From the NCBI GenBank assembly GCA_026707935.1, contig JAPOVX010000317.1, positions 8,915-69,527 on the forward strand: a DNA stretch of 60,613 bases. Direction: 5' to 3'. The DNA is from Paracoccaceae bacterium. Its GTDB lineage: Bacteria; Pseudomonadota; Alphaproteobacteria; Rhodobacterales; Rhodobacteraceae. Positions within the stretch are counted from its first letter, which is position 1; the number at the start of each line of letters is the position of its first letter. The notes below the pieces were generated by a model. It saw only the letters and a list, made by a program, of their open reading frames with translations, ran no database searches and was not told the DNA's origin. Positions 9,044-18,630 of this stretch are shown piece by piece. A program made the position numbers and the translations under genes.

Positions 9044-9298
9044 TCACGTTTCCGATCCTTCGGGTGCCCTTGTGGTCAGGGCAAGTGCGTGAAGATCACC
9101 TGACGGTCCGTCCATCTTGCCCTTTAACGCCCTATAGACCATGCGTTGCTGTTGGACCCGGTTTTTCCCCTGGAATTCTCGCGCGATGACCTCTGCTGCG
9201 TAGTGATTTCCATCGCCCGCCATATCCGTAATGGTAACGTTTGCCGTGGGGAACGCGTCCAGGATCAGTCTTCGGATTTCTTCTGCGTCCATAGCCAT
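9044..9298 (-). CDS. bolA: BolA family protein
   Basis: BolA-like proteins form [2Fe-2S]-bridged heterodimers with monothiol glutaredoxins. This 84-residue protein has the complete small alpha/beta fold: an N-terminal helix (AEEIRRLILDAFPTANVTI), the loop DGNHYAAEVIAREFQGKNRV with the conserved histidine, then VQQQRMVYRALKGKM and the conserved C-terminal histidine in DLHALALTTRAP. ATG 9298 was chosen because GGGAG lies six bases upstream; the open frame reaches 9343 without a ribosome site. Its position just upstream of grxD fits a functional pair. Confidence 0.93.
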   Translation of the reverse strand: MAMDAEEIRRLILDAFPTANVTITDMAGDGNHYAAEVIAREFQGKNRVQQQRMVYRALKGKMDGPSGDLHALALTTRAPEGSET

Positions 9299-9423
9299 GG
9301 CAAACTCCCGATCGGTTCCGGAAAATAGGTCTGCTGTCGACAAACTTCAAGCCCGGCCACGCGCAATCGGATGCATATGTGTTTGGCTATCATTCGACGA
9401 CCAATGCATTGATTTCACGGGTC

Positions 9424-9603
9424 TCAGGGGTTGTCGACGCAAACGCACTTCGGATGGATTCCGGGAGCACCGGGGATGAAATGTCCGGCGCGCCAGCCGC
9501 TCGTGATGACACGGGCAACCGGTTCGACGATTTCTTGTGATCTCACGAAAGCATGACGCCTGTCCTGTCGAAAGTATCCCACCGGGTTACCGGGCCAGAT
9601 CAT
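9424..9603 (-). CDS. Possible small protein translationally coupled to purL
   Basis: An open frame of 59 residues begins at an ATG that overlaps the purL stop as ATGA and ends 125 bases before bolA. The peptide starts [11 protein letters not shown] and ends [19 protein letters not shown] with a CxC motif; it has no membrane segment. The four-base overlap and a codon third-position composition close to that of its neighbours favour a real gene, but I recognise no family and the length is short enough to occur by chance. If it is not coding, the 9299-9599 stretch holds nothing else that I can see. Confidence 0.33.
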   Translation of the reverse strand: MIWPGNPVGYFRQDRRHAFVRSQEIVEPVARVITSGWRAGHFIPGAPGIHPKCVCVDNP

Positions 9604-11792
9604 TTCGTAGTCCAGGATTGCGCGCGGCCGGGTTCCCCAAGGCGTTCGAACGCCGTGCGGAATACATCCTCCAATTCCTCCATGGCGATCGCATCGTCGC
9701 CGCACCGAAATGTTCTGCCGCAAAACCTGCCAACTTCCCTGGCCGAAACGTCAATCCCGTCTGCTTCCGCAAGTAACCGGGGGGCGTCCTCCGGGGACAC
9801 TGCAAAAAGATATCGACCCTGGTCTTCTCCAAAGTACCAGCCCGGGCTCCCTGAATCGAGAGTCAATCCGATTCCTGACCGCTCAGCAAGTTCGAAGCCT
9901 GCCAGGGCAAGTCCACCGTCGGAAAGGTCTGTCGCCGCATGGATCAGCGATTTGCAGGCCCTGACGAAGTCTCCGTGAACGCGTTCGGCGTGCAGATCGA
10001 CGGGCGGAGGAGGGCCTTCTTCCCTGTGGAAGACCTCCGCGAGCAAGGCAGATTGCCCGAGATGGCCGCGAGTTTCACCGACAAGAATGGCGGTGTCTCC
10101 ATCGACCGCCCTTGTCCCTATCAGCGTGTCAAGTCGATCAATCAGGCCAACCGCGCCGATCGTCGGGGTGGGGAGGATCGCTTCACCGTCAGTCTCGTTG
10201 TAGAAAGACACGTTGCCGGAAACGACGGGCATGTCCAGAGCCGTACAGGCTTCGCTGATGCCGGCGATGCATCCCGCGAACTGGCCCATGATGGCCGGAT
10301 TCTCGGGGTTTCCGAAATTCAGGCAGTCGGTACACGCGATCGGGACCGCGCCGACTGCCGTGAGGTTTCGATATGCCTCGGCAACGGCCTGTTTGCCGCC
10401 GACTTCGGGGTCGGCAGCGCAATAACGCGGCGTGACGTCGGAAGTAAACGCCAGCGCCTTGTTGGTGCCGTGAACGCGAACCACGGCGGCACCAAATCCG
10501 GGGGGGCGTACCGTGTCCGCCATGACCGAGCTGTCATATTGTTGGTAAACCCAGTGCCGTGACGCGAGATTGGGTGTCGAAAGGAGGGATTTCAAGGCCA
10601 GAACCGGGGAGATTTCCGGGATTTCCACAAGCGGCGGCTGCGGTGGAGTTGCCCGGGTTTCACGGTCATACTCCGGAGCTTCCCGGGAAAGTGCGCTCAG
10701 GGGCAGGTCTGCCTCGACCTTCCCCTCTCGCGCCACGACGAAGCGATCGTCCGTGATGGTCTCGCCGATGGTTGCAAACTCCAGGTCCCACTTTTCGAAA
10801 ATCTTTCGCGCAATTTCGTCATGCCCCGGGTTCATGACCATCAACATGCGTTCTTGCGATTCGCTGAGCATCATTTCGTAGGCCGTCATCCCTTCCTCTC
10901 TGACGGGCACCTGTTCCAGATCCAGGCGGACTCCGAGTCCGCCCTTGTCCCCCATCTCGACCGCCGAGCACGTCAGCCCGGCAGCTCCCATGTCCTGAAT
11001 GGCGTTGACGGCCCCGGTGGCCATCAATTCGAGGCAGGCTTCGAGCAGCCGCTTCTCCGTAAACGGATCCCCGACCTGAACCGTTGATCGACTCCCCGAT
11101 TCGGCACTATCGAACTCCGATGATGCCATCGACGATCCGCCGACGCCGTCGCGCCCCGTGCGTGCACCGAGATAGACGACCGGCCTGCCAGCATTGCTGG
11201 CAGCCGAGTAGAAAATGCTGTCGGTTTCAACAAGGCCGGCTGCGAAGGCATTGACAAGGCAATTTCCGTCGTACGCCCTGTGGAACCGAACTTCACCACC
11301 AACGGTCGGCACGCCAAAGCAGTTTCCGTAACTTCCTATTCCTTCGACAACACCTGAAAGCAGGGACTTCGTTTTCGGGTGATCGGGAGAACCGAAAGAA
11401 AGGGAGTTCATCGCTGCAATCGGCCTGGCTCCCATGGCGAACACATCGCGGAGAATTCCTCCCACGCCCGTTGCCGCACCCTGGAACGGTTCGATGTACG
11501 AAGGGTGATTATGGCTTTCCATCTTGAAGACGACCGCCTGGCCATCGCCAATGTCCACGACCCCGGCATTTTCACCCGGTCCACGGATCACCCTGGGCCC
11601 CGTTGTCGGAAGCAGGCGCAACCACTTGCGCGATGACTTGTAGGAGCAATGTTCATTCCACATTGCCGAGATGATCCCGAGTTCGGTGAAACTCGGCGTA
11701 CGGCCAAGCATCTCAAGAACGCGTTGATACTCCGTGGAATTCAGTCCGTGGTCCCGAACGACTTCGTCGGTAATCTCCGGTTCCTGTCTCAC
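9600..11792 (-). CDS. purL: Phosphoribosylformylglycinamidine synthase subunit PurL
   Basis: Cytosolic enzyme of purine biosynthesis that converts FGAR to FGAM with ATP and ammonia supplied by PurQ. At 730 residues it is the small, three-component (PurLQS) form. Landmarks include [16 protein letters not shown] near the N-terminus with the catalytic His, [26 protein letters not shown]-like [17 protein letters not shown], and the second half-repeat with [11 protein letters not shown] and DLSDGGLA. The predicted start is GTG 11792, since no closer ATG fits the family N-terminus. PurQ and PurS genes are not adjacent in this window. LysR lies about 170 bases downstream on the other side. Confidence 0.97.
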   Translation of the reverse strand: MRQEPEITDEVVRDHGLNSTEYQRVLEMLGRTPSFTELGIISAMWNEHCSYKSSRKWLRLLPTTGPRVIRGPGENAGVVDIGDGQAVVFKMESHNHPSYIEPFQGAATGVGGILRDVFAMGARPIAAMNSLSFGSPDHPKTKSLLSGVVEGIGSYGNCFGVPTVGGEVRFHRAYDGNCLVNAFAAGLVETDSIFYSAASNAGRPVVYLGARTGRDGVGGSSMASSEFDSAESGSRSTVQVGDPFTEKRLLEACLELMATGAVNAIQDMGAAGLTCSAVEMGDKGGLGVRLDLEQVPVREEGMTAYEMMLSESQERMLMVMNPGHDEIARKIFEKWDLEFATIGETITDDRFVVAREGKVEADLPLSALSREAPEYDRETRATPPQPPLVEIPEISPVLALKSLLSTPNLASRHWVYQQYDSSVMADTVRPPGFGAAVVRVHGTNKALAFTSDVTPRYCAADPEVGGKQAVAEAYRNLTAVGAVPIACTDCLNFGNPENPAIMGQFAGCIAGISEACTALDMPVVSGNVSFYNETDGEAILPTPTIGAVGLIDRLDTLIGTRAVDGDTAILVGETRGHLGQSALLAEVFHREEGPPPPVDLHAERVHGDFVRACKSLIHAATDLSDGGLALAGFELAERSGIGLTLDSGSPGWYFGEDQGRYLFAVSPEDAPRLLAEADGIDVSAREVGRFCGRTFRCGDDAIAMEELEDVFRTAFERLGEPGRAQSWTTK

Positions 11793-11961
11793 GTTTTCCT
11801 GCCCTTCATCTTTGCATGCTGGAAGGACGCCGTCGATTACGGCGCCTCGGGGAATTGCCGAAAGGCAAGTTCAGTCCCTGCAAGAATCTGGGCGAGCGGC
11901 TGGCCCGGCACTGGTCGCCCGGTTTCCCCTGACCCGACCGGAAAGGCAGGTATCGATCGCT

Positions 11962-12891
11962 TCAGGAACGGATTGCCCCGGCATGAGGCGCACTGCCATC
12001 GGACTCGTGGATTTTTCTGAATGCGATGATCTCATGAATGACGAAATCGCGGAATGCCGCCACCCGTTTCGAATGCCTGAGTTCTTCGGGATAGGCAAGG
12101 TACACGGGGATGCCTTGGCTCTGCTCATCCGGCAGTACCCTGACGAGCTGCTGGAAATCGTCCGTGACGTAGTTTGGCAAGACGCCGATCCCCACGCCGT
12201 GCAGGACCGCCTGGAGCACGCCGAAGTAGTTGTTCACGGTCATGTGCGAGCAGTGTTCGGACTGCAGGAAGGGCACGGTCCAGCGGTAGGCAGAGTTCGG
12301 TTGTTCGGCCGCCGGGCTCTGGCTGACGAGACGGTGATCGTGAAGCTGGGCACGGGAGGACGGCGAGCCGTTGACCGCCAGGTACTCCTGGGATGCATAA
12401 AGGCGCATGTTGACCGTCATCAGTCTGCGGCGAATGAGTTCGGCCTGGCTGGGTTCTTTCATCCGAATGGCGACGTCGGCTTCCCTCATCGATAAATCCA
12501 GAACGTGTTCCGCAAGCCGGAGGTCGATCTTGAGGTTCGGGTGACGCGCGAACAGTTGACCGATTCGGGGCGCAAGCCACAAGGTTCCGAACCCTGTTGT
12601 CGTCGTCACTCTCAATTCGCCTTGTACCGCGTTTTGATCGTCGTGGATCCTGACTTCCGCTCGATCGATCTCCGACCTGATCTTCCCCGCGGTCTCGAAC
12701 AGGAGTTCGCCGGATTCCGTCAGGATCAGCCCCCGCGCATGCCGGTGGAACAGAACCGTAGTCAGGCTGTCCTCCAGGGCGCTGATTTGCCTGCTGACCG
12801 CTGACTGGGACAGGTGCAGTATTTCGCCTGCCCTCGTCAGGCTGCCGGCTTCGGCGACCGCATGAAAAACGCGCAGCTTGTCCCAGTCCAT
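11962..12891 (-). CDS. LysR-family transcriptional regulator
   Basis: A 309-residue LysR-type regulator. The N-terminal winged helix-turn-helix occupies residues 1-60, with the recognition region LHLSQSAVSRQISALED. The rest is a two-lobed effector-binding domain containing ELRVTTTTGFGTLWLAPRI and GVGIGVLPNYV. Nothing in the sequence reveals its ligand. It is not divergent from an obvious target: purL is on the same strand upstream and the tusA-like gene follows on the far side, so its regulon cannot be guessed from position. Confidence 0.9.
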   Translation of the reverse strand: MDWDKLRVFHAVAEAGSLTRAGEILHLSQSAVSRQISALEDSLTTVLFHRHARGLILTESGELLFETAGKIRSEIDRAEVRIHDDQNAVQGELRVTTTTGFGTLWLAPRIGQLFARHPNLKIDLRLAEHVLDLSMREADVAIRMKEPSQAELIRRRLMTVNMRLYASQEYLAVNGSPSSRAQLHDHRLVSQSPAAEQPNSAYRWTVPFLQSEHCSHMTVNNYFGVLQAVLHGVGIGVLPNYVTDDFQQLVRVLPDEQSQGIPVYLAYPEELRHSKRVAAFRDFVIHEIIAFRKIHESDGSAPHAGAIRS

Positions 12892-13020
12892 GGTCTGGTT
12901 TCCTTCGCTGACCCGTCCACTGAACCCGAGTTCAGGAACAGGGCAAGGCTGTTTGCCCCCATCCTGTGTTTCCCGCGCGCATGTCCGATCCCCGGACCAG
13001 ACCAGAAAGGTGCCTGCCTG

Positions 13021-13254
13021 TCATCCCTTTCGAACCAGGAATTCGAATGGCAATGCCGATGTGCAGTACTTGACCATTCCGTGGCCCTGCTCATCACAGA
13101 AATGCGGAAAATCCACAACCGCTGCCGGATCGTCAGTCAGGATTCGAAGAACCTGGCCTTCGCTCATGTCCCGCAACCTTCGCCGGGCCTTCAAGACGGG
13201 GAGTGGACATTGCAGACCGGTCGCGTCCAGTTCGGCATCCCAATCCTGATCCAT
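13021..13254 (-). CDS. TusA-family sulfurtransferase-like protein
   Basis: A 77-residue TusA/SirA-family protein. The diagnostic sequence LDATGLQCPLPVLKARR includes the CPxP motif whose cysteine carries persulfide in family members. The small alpha/beta fold is complete, with GQVLRILTDDPAAVVDFPHFC and a second Cys before the C-terminus. ATG 13254 gives the normal length; the longer frame upstream overlaps the divergent ccdA gene. Its 5' end faces ccdA across 81 bases, so the two genes are divergently expressed. Sulfur relay for tRNA thiolation or sulfur metabolism is likely, but the specific partner is unknown. Confidence 0.85.
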   Translation of the reverse strand: MDQDWDAELDATGLQCPLPVLKARRRLRDMSEGQVLRILTDDPAAVVDFPHFCDEQGHGMVKYCTSALPFEFLVRKG

Positions 13255-13335
13255 ACGTGTCCGATAGGTCGCCTTGAAACGAATGTCCACGGATTTGTGA
13301 GCGACGCGGAGATGACCGCAGCGCCGTAGGCGTTT

Positions 13336-14100
13336 ATGGGTCTTCGCATGATCGGGATTGACATATTCGAATCGAGTCCGATAGTCGCCGTCGGTCTGGC
13401 CGGTTTCGCGGGCTTGCTCAGTTTCCTGAGCCCGTGTGTCCTCCCGATCGTACCTCCTTACCTGGCGTTCATGGGCGGAATCACCGTGAGTGACATGGAA
13501 GAACACGGTGATTCCGACAACCGGGTTCTCATCGCAGCGTGCTGCTTTGTCGCCGGCCTCTCGGTCGTGTTCATGTTTCTCGGTTTAGCGGCGTCCACTG
13601 CCGGACGCATGTTGCTTCAATTCCAGGCGGAACTCGGGGTTGCGGCAGGGGTGATGATTCTTGTTTTCGGAATTCATTTCCTGGGAATTGTCAGGATTCC
13701 GCTGTTTGACCGGGAGGCCAGGATCAACACCGGTGGTTGGGGAGGGAGCGCACTCGGGGCATTCGTTCTCGGGTTGGCCTTCGCGTTCGGCTGGACCCCA
13801 TGTATCGGTCCGATACTGGGTGCCATCCTTTCCCTGGTCATCCAGGAAGGCTCGGGGTCCTACGGGGCTGCTCTCATGGCGGCATATGCTGTCGGGCTAG
13901 GAGTCCCGTTCATCCTGGTTGCCGCCTTCGTGAGAAAATCGCTTGGAATCATGCAACGCTTTCGGCGCGTTTCAACCTGGTTTGAACGGACGGCGGGTTG
14001 CCTGTTTCTCCTCGTCGGTACCTTGCTCGTGACCGGTAATTTTTCGGACATTTCCTTCTGGTTGTTGGAAACGTTTCCAGGGCTCGCTGATTTCGGGTGA
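13336..14100 (+). CDS. ccdA: CcdA/DsbD-type cytochrome c biogenesis thiol-disulfide transporter
   Basis: An integral membrane protein of 254 residues with about six hydrophobic segments. It passes reducing equivalents from cytosolic thioredoxin across the membrane for cytochrome c haem ligation or disulfide reduction. The two redox cysteines characteristic of the family are present: FLSPCVLPIVPPYL (Cys34) and FGWTPCIGPILGA (Cys156). An alternative ATG at 13348 removes four residues. It is divergent from the tusA-like gene and followed by a convergent RHH gene. Confidence 0.92.
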   Translation: MGLRMIGIDIFESSPIVAVGLAGFAGLLSFLSPCVLPIVPPYLAFMGGITVSDMEEHGDSDNRVLIAACCFVAGLSVVFMFLGLAASTAGRMLLQFQAELGVAAGVMILVFGIHFLGIVRIPLFDREARINTGGWGGSALGAFVLGLAFAFGWTPCIGPILGAILSLVIQEGSGSYGAALMAAYAVGLGVPFILVAAFVRKSLGIMQRFRRVSTWFERTAGCLFLLVGTLLVTGNFSDISFWLLETFPGLADFG

Positions 14101-14168
14101 CGCCGGCCCTGGCCCGCGTGCGGCGGGACCGTTCCGTGTTCCGGCGCGGCCCATGATTCACATGGCCG

Positions 14169-14420
14169 TCAGCCACATGAATCTGCCGCCCCCGACCTGC
14201 GTGAGCGACGCCTGTGCCATTCGAGAACAAACACGCGTATGGCCGAAGCAAGTCCCGATTTCATGCGCCTCGCCGCATCAATCTCCGTGATCAGCGCGTT
14301 TCGTGAGATACCTCTTTCACGCGCAATTTCCCCGAGATCCGTCCAGAACCCGGCTTCGAGCGAGACACTGGTCCGGTGACCCCGGATGGTAACCGAGTAC
14401 TTTTCCGGTCGTGCGTACAT
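14169..14420 (-). CDS. Ribbon-helix-helix domain protein
   Basis: A small 83-residue protein with the alphaproteobacterial RHH signature SVTIRGHRTSVSLEAGFWTDL followed by the two helices ARERGISRNALITEIDAAR. Proteins of this group commonly lie between fumC and sspB homologues, as here. They are probably DNA-binding repressors, but no target is known to me. The start at 14420 is chosen by domain boundary; the ribosome site is weak. An alternative start at 14561 would overlap the fumC stop by four bases, but the added 47 residues look non-coding. Confidence 0.8.
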   Translation of the reverse strand: MYARPEKYSVTIRGHRTSVSLEAGFWTDLGEIARERGISRNALITEIDAARRMKSGLASAIRVFVLEWHRRRSRRSGAADSCG

Positions 14421-14557
14421 GTCGACAAAATGAGCGGATTCTGCATACGATCCCGTTGCGTTTTCCGCTCCCGCCCGGTGCCAGCCCGCCACGCCCGGGA
14501 CGGCCGCGCCGGGCACGGAGCCAGGGAAGGACGTTACGAACGCACGATTGCGGGAAT

Positions 14558-15973
14558 TCATTTCGGCCCCAACATGCGTTCCGGCCTGACGACACGATTG
14601 AACGTTTCTTCGTCGACGTAGCCCAGCCGCAGGGCCTCTTCCTTGAGAGTCGTTCCGTTTGCATGTGCAGACTTCGCGACCTTCGTCGCGTTGTCGTACC
14701 CGATTTCCGGAGCAAGTGCCGTGACAAGCATCAGACTGTCATTGAGCAGGGCATCGATTCGCGACGTATTGGCCTCAATCCCGACCACGCAATTGTCGGC
14801 AAACGCACGGGACGAGTCGGCGAGAAGCTGTATGGACTGCAATACGTTATAGACCATAACCGGTTTGAACACGTTGAGTTCGAAGTGGCCTTGCGAGCCA
14901 GCGAATCCGACGGCCGCATCGTTGCCCATGACGTGAACCGCAACTTGAGTGATTGCTTCGCACTGGGTCGGATTGACCTTGCCGGGCATGATCGAGCTAC
15001 CGGGTTCGTTCTCCGGAAGCGCCAGTTCGCCGAATCCGCACCTGGGCCCGGAACCGAGAAAGCGGATGTCGTTGGCGATCTTGAACAGGCTGGCCGCCAT
15101 GGCGCGGAGTGATCCGGACATCCCGATAACGGCGTCATGAGCGGCGAGCGCCTCAAACTTGTTCGCCGCCGTGACGAATGGCAACCCGGTCTGTGCAGCG
15201 ATTCGCGCCGCGATCGCGACGTCCCAGCCGCGAGGTGAATTCAGCCCGGTCCCTACGGCGGTCCCACCCTGTGCCAATGGGTAAATCGACTTCAGGGCCT
15301 GGCGCACGCGGTCGATCCCTGCCTCAAGCTGGTGCGCATAGCCTCCGAATTCCTGGCCCAGCGTGAGCGGGGTCGCGTCCTGGGTGTGAGTTCGACCGAT
15401 CTTGATGATCGACTCGAACTCCCTGGACTTGGCGGCCAGGCAGCCGTGCAGGTGTTCAAGTTCAGGCAGCAGGTGATCGTGTGCCGTCATCGCAATGGCG
15501 ATGTGCATGGCGCTCGGATAGGTGTCGTTGGACGACTGCCCCTTGTTGCAATGATCATTCGGGTGGACAGGGGATTTGGTCCCGACTTCGCCCCCCAGGA
15601 TTTCAATGGCCCGATTGGCGATGACTTCGTTCGCGTTCATGTTCGTCTGGGTTCCGGATCCCGTTTGCCAGACGACGAGGGGAAAGTGATCGTCCAGGTC
15701 ACCATTGGCGACCTCTTCCGCTGCCTGCACGATTGCAGTTCCGATCACGGCATCGATCAGGTTCCGCTCCATGTTTTCTTCGGCACAGGCCTTCTTGATG
15801 ATTCCGAGTGCCCGGATGATTGGGACAGGCTGCCGCTCCCAACCGATCGGAAAGTTCGCGAGACTTCGCTGTGTCTGCGCGCCCCAGTATCTGCCTGACG
15901 GAATCTCGATTGGACCGAAACTGTCGGTTTCCGTCCTTGTATCACGTACCTGGCCCGCCGCATGATTAGGCAT
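14558..15973 (-). CDS. fumC: Fumarate hydratase, class II
   Basis: Iron-independent fumarase of the citric acid cycle. The 471-residue protein matches the FumC/aspartase superfamily: [20 protein letters not shown] near the N-terminus, [54 protein letters not shown], and the catalytic SS loop signature [15 protein letters not shown]. Length and motifs are complete. It is followed by the RHH gene and preceded by sspB on the same strand, 69 bases away, a common alphaproteobacterial arrangement. Confidence 0.97.
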   Translation of the reverse strand: MPNHAAGQVRDTRTETDSFGPIEIPSGRYWGAQTQRSLANFPIGWERQPVPIIRALGIIKKACAEENMERNLIDAVIGTAIVQAAEEVANGDLDDHFPLVVWQTGSGTQTNMNANEVIANRAIEILGGEVGTKSPVHPNDHCNKGQSSNDTYPSAMHIAIAMTAHDHLLPELEHLHGCLAAKSREFESIIKIGRTHTQDATPLTLGQEFGGYAHQLEAGIDRVRQALKSIYPLAQGGTAVGTGLNSPRGWDVAIAARIAAQTGLPFVTAANKFEALAAHDAVIGMSGSLRAMAASLFKIANDIRFLGSGPRCGFGELALPENEPGSSIMPGKVNPTQCEAITQVAVHVMGNDAAVGFAGSQGHFELNVFKPVMVYNVLQSIQLLADSSRAFADNCVVGIEANTSRIDALLNDSLMLVTALAPEIGYDNATKVAKSAHANGTTLKEEALRLGYVDEETFNRVVRPERMLGPK

Positions 15974-16042
15974 CTTCGGAGGTCCTTCTATTTGCCAATC
16001 GGAGCCCGCGGCCGAATGTCCGCACCGGCCTCCATACCCGAT

Positions 16043-16531
16043 CTATGTGGATTTCGGTTTCCGGAAGGAATCCAGGCGGACGACCTTGCCGCCGTCACCA
16101 GGGGCGTGATCAGCCTCCGCCCCTGCGTCATCGATCTCGATCATCGGGCTTTCCTGTTTCTGGTCGCCATCCTGATGTGAACCGTATTGGAACCGGAGGC
16201 CGAACTCGGCCGATGGATCGACAAAGGAGGTGATCGCATCAAACGGAATGGTCAGCTTTTCCGGGGTGTTGTCGAAACTGAGGACAACTGAGAACGACTT
16301 GGAAGAGACCGTCAGGTCCTGGAACCAGTGCTGGAGAACGATGGTCATTTCGTCCGGATGTCGCTCGGCGAGGCGGGGCGGCATGTCCACTCCGGAGCGT
16401 GTCGTGTCAAATGTCACGTAAAAATGATGCTCGCCCGGCAGACCCTCGCGGCCGACGCGCGCAAGGACGTTGGCGATCAGTTCCCGCATCGCCCGATGCA
16501 TGAGTTCTCCGTAGTCAATTCCTTGATCCAT
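16043..16531 (-). CDS. sspB: SspB-type ClpXP adaptor protein
   Basis: SspB tethers ssrA-tagged polypeptides to the ClpXP protease. The 162-residue protein has the alphaproteobacterial SspB layout: an N-terminal helix (GIDYGELMHRAMRELIANVL), the stringent-starvation fold with HHFYVTFDTTRSGVDMPPRL and MTIVLQHWFQDLTV, then a flexible acidic linker and the short C-terminal ClpX-binding tail KVVRLDSFRKPK. ATG 16531 has AAGGG eight bases upstream; the frame to 16579 is not needed. The tmRNA gene that supplies its substrate tag lies only about 200 bases upstream on the same strand. Confidence 0.93.
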   Translation of the reverse strand: MDQGIDYGELMHRAMRELIANVLARVGREGLPGEHHFYVTFDTTRSGVDMPPRLAERHPDEMTIVLQHWFQDLTVSSKSFSVVLSFDNTPEKLTIPFDAITSFVDPSAEFGLRFQYGSHQDGDQKQESPMIEIDDAGAEADHAPGDGGKVVRLDSFRKPKST

Positions 16532-16727
16532 ACTGAGAGACCCTTGATGATCAGTAAGCGACGAGTCTTGCCCGGCCATCGCGAATTCACGGGGTGTTTA
16601 TCTGACGACGACCTGAATTGCGAGAGCGGGGCCGTCTTAATCGGCAGCAGGCTGGACACCACCATGTCACCTTCCCGCCTTGCGGTCGATCGGGACGCTG
16701 AAGGTTGACAAATGGTGTCCAGATGAG

Positions 16728-16936
16728 TGCAGGCTTCTGTTGCCAGGTGCCTGCAGACCCCGCCAGGTCTTGCTGAGACCTGGTCTAAAGATTTCGGTTA
16801 ACCGCGCTGCATCAAGCAGCGAGAGCAACCGGAGCACGATTGTCGTTTGCAATTGTACTGTTTACGCCGATAACGGTGGCAGTCCGCCGAGCGAAAGCAA
16901 GCATCTTTACGCGTCCGTCGATACTGTTTCGGCCCC
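16728..16936 (-). ncRNA. ssrA: Two-piece tmRNA, coding piece
   Basis: The 5' part begins GGGGCCG (16936-16930), which pairs with CGGCTCC of the acceptor piece to form a 7-bp acceptor stem. The third pair is G-U, the alanine identity element. The conserved TCGACGG follows. The tag frame runs from GCA at 16850 to TGA at 16814-16812 and reads ANDNRAPVALAA, ending in the LAA degron. Downstream lie two perfect hairpins, CCAGGTCT/AGACCTGG (16783-16763) and TGCAGGC/GCCTGCA (16755-16728), that fit the helices or pseudoknot after the tag. The 3' end is estimated. Permuted two-piece tmRNA is established for Alphaproteobacteria. Confidence 0.92.
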
Positions 16937-16943
16937 ATGATCC

Positions 16944-17031
16944 TGGTGGAGCCGCCGGGTACCGCCCCCGGGTCCGGTCCGTTTATTACATGTGCGTTTA
17001 TCGCCATAGTTCCGTGAGGAACACGCCTCAC
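16944..17031 (-). ncRNA. ssrA: Two-piece tmRNA, acceptor piece
   Basis: This is the 3' half of the tRNA-like domain, placed upstream of the coding piece because the gene is circularly permuted. It ends CGGCTCC-A-CCA at 16954-16944, with CCA encoded. A T-arm-like hairpin (CCGGG, loop, CCCGG) precedes it. Near the presumed 5' end is the hairpin GTGAGG/CCTCAC (17031-17014). Only seven bases (16943-16937) separate CCA from the coding piece, so the excised intervening segment is very short. The exact 5' processing site cannot be read from sequence alone. Confidence 0.85.
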
Positions 17032-17579
17032 TTAGCCGATCCAGGCGTAGATGAAAAGGGCCAGAAGGAGAAATGGCCCAATGAGGCGTCCAAGGCCGAC
17101 TTACCCTCCCACGTTGAAGTGTCGCGAAAAATTCTCGTGTCCTGGCGGCTTCGACTATGGCTTGGCCATGTCTGGATTCCCTGGGAATCCCGTTCGAAAT
17201 GGAATGCGCCGACGTAGTTTGTCGACCCCGCCGGGACCGCCGTTATCAAGCGTCCCGAACGTGATCGTCCGCCAGGCAATCCCGAGGAGCTCCTCCTCCC
17301 ATCAAGCAGCCGACCTTCGACCGAATTCCTGCTCTAGTCCGGGTTTTGGGTGGCACAAGACCGGTTGAACGGGGCAATACAAAGGTCATCGAACCGTACG
17401 GCTTCCTCGTCGCCTGGTGCCATACGCGCGGGAGGACTTGCCACTGGAACGGCGTTTGCTCCATGGGGGATGCGGACTTCGGGTTTCCGCGGCGCTCAGG
17501 GACGCAGCCCGAAGCCGCCGTGGACTTTGGCTCGGATTGCTGAATCCTTCCGCGAAGGCAATGATCATCCGACGCAACG
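17032..17579. other. Gene-free stretch upstream of the tmRNA
   Basis: About 550 bases between the tmRNA and the DUF1194 gene hold no gene I can support. The tmRNA promoter should lie in its left part. A hydrophobic 22-codon minus-strand run ends at 17032 but is preceded directly by a stop and has no start codon. Confidence 0.5.
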
Positions 17580-18521
17580 TCAACGATGCGGGAATTGCCA
17601 TGAATCCACTGGAGAAAGGCGGGTTCGCCGTCTCGCGACACATTCAAGGCCAGCCCCGGCGTAATGCAGCACGGGACAGGTTCCGGTCATCCACCACCGT
17701 GCCGGCCCTGCATGTTCCGTTCCGGAACCGACAGTCGATCGTGAATGCACCGGCGGATACGGATCGAATTCAACCACCCGGAGCAGGCGAACCGGGGTCA
17801 CGTAGGAACTGATCGCAATGCCGGATAGTTCCTTGATGAGTTTTCGCGTCATTGCTTCTTCAAAATCCTGGTATCCGCGGGCGACCTCGACAAACGCACC
17901 GGGACCGGAAACGACATTGTTCCGGTAGTAGATGCGCAATTCCTCGAGCCGGGTTTCAGGTGATCTCCTTAGCCTTTCATCATGGCCGCCGATGACGAGT
18001 CCGTTGACCGTCATCACAACGTGGGCCGCAGTCGACCCGACTGCTTCCGGCGGAACACCGTAGTTGTTCTTTCCGTCCCCGGACAAGTCGAGCGTGTGGC
18101 GCCAGCACTCGGGCACCTGGTCGAGGAGTGCACCGCCAAACTGAATTGCTGCTCCGATCGCGGTGGTGAATGGCCCCTTGGCACGTGTCCGGCCGCTGAG
18201 AATGAGTGCAACGTTCGCCAGGGTCTGTTCGTCTTCAATCCTCAGCCATTCAAGCACGACTTCGTGGTGCCGGTCACCACTCCACTCAAAGACGGAGATC
18301 ATGACGGGCGTATCATACGTCCTCAAGAGCAGGCTACTGACGGCGTCCGAGGTCAGGGCATTCGCCAACCCTGTCAATTGAAAACGGTATTCTTCGGCAT
18401 CAACTGAACCGGACACGTCCATCCCGATCGCGAGTGCCTGCCTGCAGTTCGCGTGCGCAGGAGCTGAGACCCATGTCGCAAGGCACAGGATCACGACAGT
18501 CATCGAGCGGAAATCCATCAT
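17580..18521 (-). CDS. DUF1194 secreted von Willebrand factor A-like protein
   Basis: A 313-residue exported protein with a signal peptide (about residues 1-25, hydrophobic core VVILCLATWVSA followed by AHA). The DUF1194 domain fills about 28-235 and resembles a vWA fold, with the metal-site motif GMDVSGSVDAEEY and later LDLSGDGKNNYG. It ends in the family-like GYQDFEEAMTRKLIKELSG. The last 75 or so residues are arginine- and proline-rich and unlike the family, suggesting loss of the original stop or a frameshift. ATG 18521 has AGGG six bases upstream. The function of the family is unknown. Confidence 0.82.
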   Translation of the reverse strand: MMDFRSMTVVILCLATWVSAPAHANCRQALAIGMDVSGSVDAEEYRFQLTGLANALTSDAVSSLLLRTYDTPVMISVFEWSGDRHHEVVLEWLRIEDEQTLANVALILSGRTRAKGPFTTAIGAAIQFGGALLDQVPECWRHTLDLSGDGKNNYGVPPEAVGSTAAHVVMTVNGLVIGGHDERLRRSPETRLEELRIYYRNNVVSGPGAFVEVARGYQDFEEAMTRKLIKELSGIAISSYVTPVRLLRVVEFDPYPPVHSRSTVGSGTEHAGPARWWMTGTCPVLHYAGAGLECVARRRTRLSPVDSWQFPHR

Positions 18522-18630
18522 GTGCCGCCCTGGCATTGGTTCATCCGACGATTATCGAATGACGGGGGTGGACCGGTGACAAAACGTTTCATTGATGTCG
18601 TCATTCTCGACCAGGCGGACGATCGGGTGA

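Noticed and set aside
17032..17100. Hydrophobic minus-strand run GRLIGPFLLLALFIYAWIG ending just before the tmRNA
   Set aside because: It looks like a membrane peptide but is preceded immediately by an in-frame stop and has no start codon. It could be the tail of a frameshifted gene, but I cannot support one.
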